A program made the position numbers and the translations under genes. From positions 1 to 8,968 of the forward strand of contig JARFRL010000382.1 of assembly GCA_029287275.1 (NCBI GenBank): DNA of 8,968 nucleotides, written 5' to 3'. The notes under the pieces were generated by a model. It did no database searches. It was not told the DNA's origin and saw nothing but the letters and a program-made list of their open reading frames with translations. Each line of letters starts with the position of its first letter. Position 1 is the stretch's first letter. Below, one piece after another: positions 5,852 through 8,968 of the stretch. Source of the stretch: Pontiella desulfatans (GTDB lineage Bacteria > Verrucomicrobiota > Kiritimatiellia > Kiritimatiellales > Pontiellaceae).

Positions 5852-6991
5852 ATGCGGGAACGCGGAAAACAATTCAGCATCGCGTTGGCGATGGCGAACG
5901 CCAACCCCTTTGTTCGGGCCGTGGCGGACGGGATCGCGCGATATGGGGTTCAGAAGGGCGACTGGCGGTTTCACGCCCCGCATGGCGTGCCCGAAGTCTC
6001 GCTGGCCGACCTTAAAAAATGGGACGGCGACGGCGTGATCGGCATGCTCGACAACCCCGCGGTCGCGAACCTCCGAAAGCGGGGAATCGCCGCGGTGAAC
6101 GTGTTCGGCCGGTTTTTGGATCTTCCGAACACGTCGGTGGTGGTGGACAATCATGGAATCGGGCGGATGGCCGCGGAATATTTCATGGGGAAAGGCGTCC
6201 GTCGTTTCGCGGTCACGGGCCGCAAGGTTTTCGGCGACGCGACGCTGAAATACGAGGCGTACATCGGCGCGTTGTCCGAACAGGGCTTTGAGTGTCTCGA
6301 GCTCAAATCGCGGCAAGCCATTCAAAATATTTCCGCGGAAATCAACCGGCTTTCCGGAGCCGGGCCGGTTGGCGTGCTGGCGACCGAGGACCCCGTCGGG
6401 CGCGTCGTCATCGACGCCTGCGTCGACGCGGGACTCCGCGTGCCGGAAGATGTTTTCGTGCTGGGCGTGAACAACGACCGCTTCGCGTGCGAGATGCTGC
6501 GCCCCCAAATGTCGAGCGTCGAGCTGGGCGCGGAGCGGGTGGGCTGGCGCGCCGCGAAAATGCTGGAGGCCTTGATGAATGGCGCGCCCGGTCCGGACGA
6601 GCCGATCCGCATCGCGCCCGAACGGATCGTTGAGCGCCATTCAACCGATTTGACCGCGGTGAGCGATCCGGCGGTCGCCGCCGCGGCGCGGTTCATCCGC
6701 GAGAACGCGCACCGTCCGATTCTGGTGGACGACGTGGCGCGCGCGGCTGGCGTGGGTCGGCGCACCTTGGAGAACCGGTTCAAAGCCTTGTTGCCAACCT
6801 CCGTGCATGATTCGATTCGGCGCGAGCGGATACAACGAGCCTGCCGCTTGCTCCGGGAATCCGACATGCTGGTGGAACATCTCGCCGAGGCTTGCGGTTA
6901 CGCGACACGCGAGCGTTTCAATCAAGCGTTCAAGCTCGAAATGGGAACGACCCCTTCGGGTTACCGAAAAAAGTTTCGTTTCGCGGATTAA
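5852..6991 (+). CDS. XylR-like transcriptional regulator (LacI-type sensor, AraC-type HTH)
   Basis: A 379-residue cytoplasmic DNA-binding protein of the XylR type. Residues about 7-265 form a periplasmic-binding-protein-like sugar sensor: the FVRAVADGIARYG helix near the start, DGVIGML, and VLGVNNDRFACEM followed by MSSVELGAERVGWRAAKML are standard LacI/XylR sensor segments. Residues about 271-379 are an AraC-family double helix-turn-helix, with the first helix pair around 291-313 (VDDVARAAGVGRRTLENRF) and the second around 341-372, including the classical FNQAFKLEMGTTPSGYR. E. coli XylR activates xylose genes; here the following genes are a keto-deoxygluconate kinase and KDPG aldolase, so the inducer is more probably a sugar acid or its breakdown product. 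The ATG at 5852 is the only in-frame start nearby, but its closest Shine-Dalgarno-like GAGAGG is 14 bases away, suggesting weak translation. Confidence 0.88.
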   Translation: MRERGKQFSIALAMANANPFVRAVADGIARYGVQKGDWRFHAPHGVPEVSLADLKKWDGDGVIGMLDNPAVANLRKRGIAAVNVFGRFLDLPNTSVVVDNHGIGRMAAEYFMGKGVRRFAVTGRKVFGDATLKYEAYIGALSEQGFECLELKSRQAIQNISAEINRLSGAGPVGVLATEDPVGRVVIDACVDAGLRVPEDVFVLGVNNDRFACEMLRPQMSSVELGAERVGWRAAKMLEALMNGAPGPDEPIRIAPERIVERHSTDLTAVSDPAVAAAARFIRENAHRPILVDDVARAAGVGRRTLENRFKALLPTSVHDSIRRERIQRACRLLRESDMLVEHLAEACGYATRERFNQAFKLEMGTTPSGYRKKFRFAD

Positions 6992-7011
6992 TTCGGTTGC
7001 GCGATATGGCC

Positions 7012-7061
7012 TATATTATGCGTGAAATACGTATTCCTGTTCGCTCGGTTTTCGGTAGTAT
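7012..7061 (+). promoter_or_regulatory. Promoter and operator region of the kinase-aldolase genes
   Basis: The 102-base gap between regulator and kinase holds a perfect ten-base palindrome AATACGTATT (7026-7035), a -10-like TATATT (7012-7017) upstream of it, and a second -10-like TAGTAT (7056-7061) downstream. For the downstream promoter the expected -35 is poor and overlaps or adjoins the palindrome, the layout typical of a promoter needing an activator. The adjacent XylR-like protein is the obvious candidate, but this is inference. Confidence 0.35.
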
Positions 7062-7064
7062 GAC

Positions 7065-7086
7065 TTCCTTGTTTTCAACCAAGGAG
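7065..7086 (+). promoter_or_regulatory. Stem covering the kinase ribosome binding site
   Basis: TTCCTTG (7065-7071) can pair with CAAGGAG (7080-7086) around an eight-base loop, seven pairs with one G-U. The right arm contains the AAGGAG Shine-Dalgarno of the kinase gene. Purine-rich binding sites pair with chance pyrimidine runs fairly often, so functional significance is uncertain. Confidence 0.25.
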
Positions 7087-7093
7087 AGAAGCC

Positions 7094-8194
7094 ATGAGTA
7101 AATTAGAGCTGAGAGCGGCGGCCGATTGCCGCTACGACATTTTATCAATGGGCGAAGTGATGCTTCGTCTTGATCCCGGTGAGGGCCGCGTCCGGACGGC
7201 GCGCCAATTCCAAGCGTGGGAGGGGGGCGGCGAATACAACGTGGCGCGCGGTCTTCGGCGTTGTTTCGGCCAACGCGCCGCGGTGGTGACCGCGTTCGCG
7301 AAAAACGATGTGGGGCTGTTGATGGAGGATTTCATTCTGCAGGGCGGCGTCGACACCTCGCTGATCAAATGGATGGATTACGACGGCATTGGCCGGACGG
7401 TCCGCAACGGCATGAACTTCACCGAACGCGGATTCGGAATCCGCGGCGCGGTGGGGTGCTCCGACCGCGGCAACACCGCGGCGTCTCAGCTGAAGCCCGG
7501 CGACATTGATTGGGAACACATCTTCGGAACGCTGGGCGTTCGTTGGTTCCACACGGGCGGAATTTTCGCGGCGCTTTCAGAAACCACCGGCGAGGTGGTG
7601 ATCGAAGCCGCGCGGATCGCGAAGAAGCATGGAACCATCGTATCCTACGATCTCAACTATCGGCCCTCGCTCTGGAAGGGGTTCGGCGGATTGGAAAAAT
7701 GCCGCGAGATCAACCGCGAGATCGCGAAGTACGTCGACGTGATGATCGGCAACGAGGAGGACTTTACCGCGTGTCTCGGTTTCGAGATCGAAGGCGCGGA
7801 CGATAATCTGACCGACCTCGACGTCGGCTCGTTCCAGAAAATGATCAACGCGGCCGTGGTGGAATTTCCGAATTTCAAAGCGACCGCCACGACGATGCGC
7901 GGCGTGAAAACCGCGACCGTGAACGACTGGGGCGCGATGTGTTGGGTGGATGGCGAGTTCTTCACGTCCACGCATCGCCCGGAGCTGGAAATCATGGACC
8001 GCGTGGGCGGGGGCGACAGCTTCGCGTCCGGCTTCATCTATGGCCTGATGATTCTTCAGGATCCGGCCAAAGCTATTGAATACGGCGCGGCGCACGGCGC
8101 GCTCGCGATGACCACGCCGGGCGACACCACGATGGCGTCGCTCGCGGAAGTCGAGAAAATCGTCGCCGGCGCCGGCGCGCGGGTGGATAGATAG
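7094..8194 (+). CDS. kdgK: PfkB-family sugar kinase, probable 2-keto-3-deoxygluconate kinase
   Basis: A 366-residue ribokinase/PfkB-type kinase, somewhat longer than the usual 310-340. It opens with the MGEVMLRLDP strand (19-28) and the GGGEYNVARGL substrate-binding motif (44-54). DLNYRPSLW (186-194) and GNEED (219-223) are typical of KdgK-like members. The second PfkB signature, DRVGGGDSFASGF (302-314), has the catalytic Asp at 308. A segment around 115-135 (GIRGAVGCSDRGN) is the substrate-lid side. The predicted reaction is ATP-dependent phosphorylation of 2-keto-3-deoxygluconate to KDPG, supported mainly by the KDPG aldolase gene directly downstream; without that context only 'sugar kinase' would be safe. 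AGGAG precedes the ATG by seven bases. The pair follows a XylR-like regulator gene that probably controls it. The cell location is cytoplasmic. Confidence 0.85.
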   Translation: MSKLELRAAADCRYDILSMGEVMLRLDPGEGRVRTARQFQAWEGGGEYNVARGLRRCFGQRAAVVTAFAKNDVGLLMEDFILQGGVDTSLIKWMDYDGIGRTVRNGMNFTERGFGIRGAVGCSDRGNTAASQLKPGDIDWEHIFGTLGVRWFHTGGIFAALSETTGEVVIEAARIAKKHGTIVSYDLNYRPSLWKGFGGLEKCREINREIAKYVDVMIGNEEDFTACLGFEIEGADDNLTDLDVGSFQKMINAAVVEFPNFKATATTMRGVKTATVNDWGAMCWVDGEFFTSTHRPELEIMDRVGGGDSFASGFIYGLMILQDPAKAIEYGAAHGALAMTTPGDTTMASLAEVEKIVAGAGARVDR

Positions 8195-8203
8195 TCGAAC
8201 GTC

Positions 8204-8277
8204 TGAAGGTCGAAGGTCAAAAGTCCGATTCCGGCGCTGGACCTTGGACATTCCGACATTCAGACCTTGGACCTTCA
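8204..8277. repeat. Heptamer-type repeat with long inverted arms between kdgK and eda
   Basis: The gap is filled by repeated GGTCnAA/GACCTT units. TGAAGGTCGAAGGTC (8204-8218) pairs with GACCTTGGACCTTCA (8263-8277) at 14 of 15 positions, and inner parts pair partly. The right arm ends only four bases before the AAGGAG binding site of eda. An 11-base core, GGTCAAAAGTC (8215-8225), recurs inverted after eda at 8955-8965. This looks like a dispersed intergenic repeat rather than a classical terminator, as no T-run follows. Confidence 0.65.
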
Positions 8278-8293
8278 TAAAGGAGAAAAAAAC

Positions 8294-8923
8294 ATGTTGA
8301 ACGAACTATTGAAACGACCGGTGATTCCGGTGATCGTGATTGACGACGCAAACGACGCGGTCCCGTTGGCGGAAGCGCTGCTCGCGGGCGGAATGGACGT
8401 GATTGAAGTAACGTGCCGAACCGCGGCCGCGCCGCAAGCGCTGGCGAACATTAAGAAGGCGCTGCCGGAAATGATGCTCGGCGCGGGAACGGTGGTCACG
8501 CCGGATCAGGCGAAGATGTGCGTCGACACGGGCGTCAGCTTTGGGTTGGCGCCGGGGCTGAATCCAGACACGATTGAATTTTTCCAGGAAAACGACACGC
8601 TCTTCATCCCCGGCGTCATGACGCCGTCGGAAATCGAAGCGGGACTCGCGCTGGGCTTGAAAATGCTGAAGTTTTTCCCCGCGGGCGCGGCGGGCGGCGT
8701 GAACATGCTGAAAAACCTAGGCGCGCCTTACGCGCCGCTGGGCGTGAAGTTCTGCCCGACGGGCGGGCTGAGTCTCGACAACATGAACGATTATCTTTCG
8801 CTGCCGACCGTCAGCGCGATTGGGGGGTCCTGGCTCGCGACGAAGCAGCAGATCGCGGACAAGCAGTGGGACGTCATCACCCAACAGGTGAAAGACGCGC
8901 TCGCGAAAGCGGCCGAAGCGTAA
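8294..8923 (+). CDS. eda: KDPG aldolase (2-keto-3-deoxy-6-phosphogluconate aldolase)
   Basis: A 209-residue class I aldolase with the normal family length. It cleaves KDPG to pyruvate and glyceraldehyde-3-phosphate in the cytoplasm and may also act on 4-hydroxy-2-oxoglutarate. Visible motifs are RPVIPVIVI at the N-terminus, EVTCRT with catalytic E38 and R42, GAGTV (63-67), APGLNP (86-91), PGVMTPSE (106-113), KFFPAG with the Schiff-base lysine K126, CPTGG and the final IGGSW phosphate loop. In E. coli Eda the Schiff-base motif reads KFFPAE; here Gly replaces that Glu. The start is the ATG at 8294, eight bases after the GGAG of AAAGGAG (8279-8285); an in-frame TTG at 8267 lies in the repeat and is rejected. 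It directly follows the kinase, completing the lower Entner-Doudoroff branch used by uronates and gluconate. Confidence 0.93.
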   Translation: MLNELLKRPVIPVIVIDDANDAVPLAEALLAGGMDVIEVTCRTAAAPQALANIKKALPEMMLGAGTVVTPDQAKMCVDTGVSFGLAPGLNPDTIEFFQENDTLFIPGVMTPSEIEAGLALGLKMLKFFPAGAAGGVNMLKNLGAPYAPLGVKFCPTGGLSLDNMNDYLSLPTVSAIGGSWLATKQQIADKQWDVITQQVKDALAKAAEA

Positions 8924-8931
8924 ACGCTTCG
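8914..8931 (+). terminator. Hairpin across the eda stop codon
   Basis: CGAAGCG (8914-8920) and CGCTTCG (8925-8931) form a perfect seven-pair stem with the stop codon TAA plus one A as the loop. There is no T-run after it, so it may be a weak terminator or an mRNA 3'-end structure. Genes past the window could still be in the same operon. Confidence 0.3.
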
Positions 8932-8935
8932 CGGG

Positions 8936-8968
8936 TTCAAGGTCTCGGACTTTCGACTTTTGACCGAA
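8936..8968. repeat. Second copy of the heptamer-type intergenic repeat (runs to window edge)
   Basis: After eda the sequence is again built of GGTC, GGACTTTC, GACTTTTGACC type units. GACTTTTGACC (8955-8965) is the exact reverse complement of the core at 8215-8225. The element continues out of the window, so its full length cannot be judged. Confidence 0.55.

Noticed and set aside
5825..6640. Minus-strand open frame of 271 codons antisense to the regulator gene
   Set aside because: No domain, biased composition, and it overlaps a clear XylR-like protein.
8204..8277. CRISPR array
   Set aside because: The units are short, irregular and imperfect, with no constant-length spacers and no cas genes nearby.
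8267..8293. Nine-codon N-terminal extension of eda from a TTG
   Set aside because: It would encode part of the intergenic repeat and the Shine-Dalgarno itself; the ATG at 8294 has a well-placed GGAG and matches the family N-terminus.

Overview
The window is a GC-rich bacterial chromosome segment, 8968 bases, with nearly all genes on the + strand. The host is most likely an anaerobic or facultative heterotroph of the Planctomycetes-Verrucomicrobia-Lentisphaerae-Kiritimatiellota type. That assignment is an inference from gene style: a XylR-like regulator (LacI-type sensor plus AraC helix-turn-helix), a DUF6941-like small protein, an EF-hand secreted protein, and short heptamer-type intergenic repeats. 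No 16S rRNA or other phylogenetic marker is present.

Left block (1-2489): the 3' end of an amidohydrolase of the methylthioadenosine/S-adenosylhomocysteine deaminase group, then a GHMP kinase strongly resembling plant glucuronokinase, then UTP-hexose-1-phosphate uridylyltransferase (GalU). The three genes are closely spaced (34 and 13 bases) and look co-transcribed. The kinase and the uridylyltransferase would together turn free glucuronate into glucuronate-1-phosphate and then UDP-glucuronate, a salvage route best known from plants. This is the most interesting functional reading of the window.

Intergenic region 2490-2898: a long imperfect hairpin just after galU, a 30-codon minus-strand ORF for a hydrophobic peptide with its own Shine-Dalgarno and extended -10 promoter, a palindrome, and a promoter for ilvD.

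Middle block (2899-5681): dihydroxy-acid dehydratase (ilvD), a DUF6941-like protein of about 135 residues, and a small secreted protein with three EF-hand loops. The leader of the EF-hand gene can fold into two mutually exclusive hairpins, one of which covers its ribosome binding site. A strong rho-independent terminator (5712-5750) closes this block.

Right block (5852-8923): a XylR-like regulator, a PfkB-family 2-keto-3-deoxygluconate kinase (kdgK-like) and KDPG aldolase (eda). The last two convert 2-keto-3-deoxygluconate to pyruvate and glyceraldehyde-3-phosphate, the shared end of hexuronate and sugar-acid degradation. The regulator probably senses a sugar or sugar acid and controls the kinase-aldolase pair. 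Intergenic heptamer-type repeats lie on both sides of eda in opposite orientation.

The window therefore has a possible uronate theme: activation of glucuronate to UDP-glucuronate on the left, and the final steps of uronate breakdown on the right. The uronate isomerase, dehydrogenase and dehydratase steps that would join them are not in the window. No tRNA, rRNA, insertion sequence, CRISPR array or phage gene was seen.
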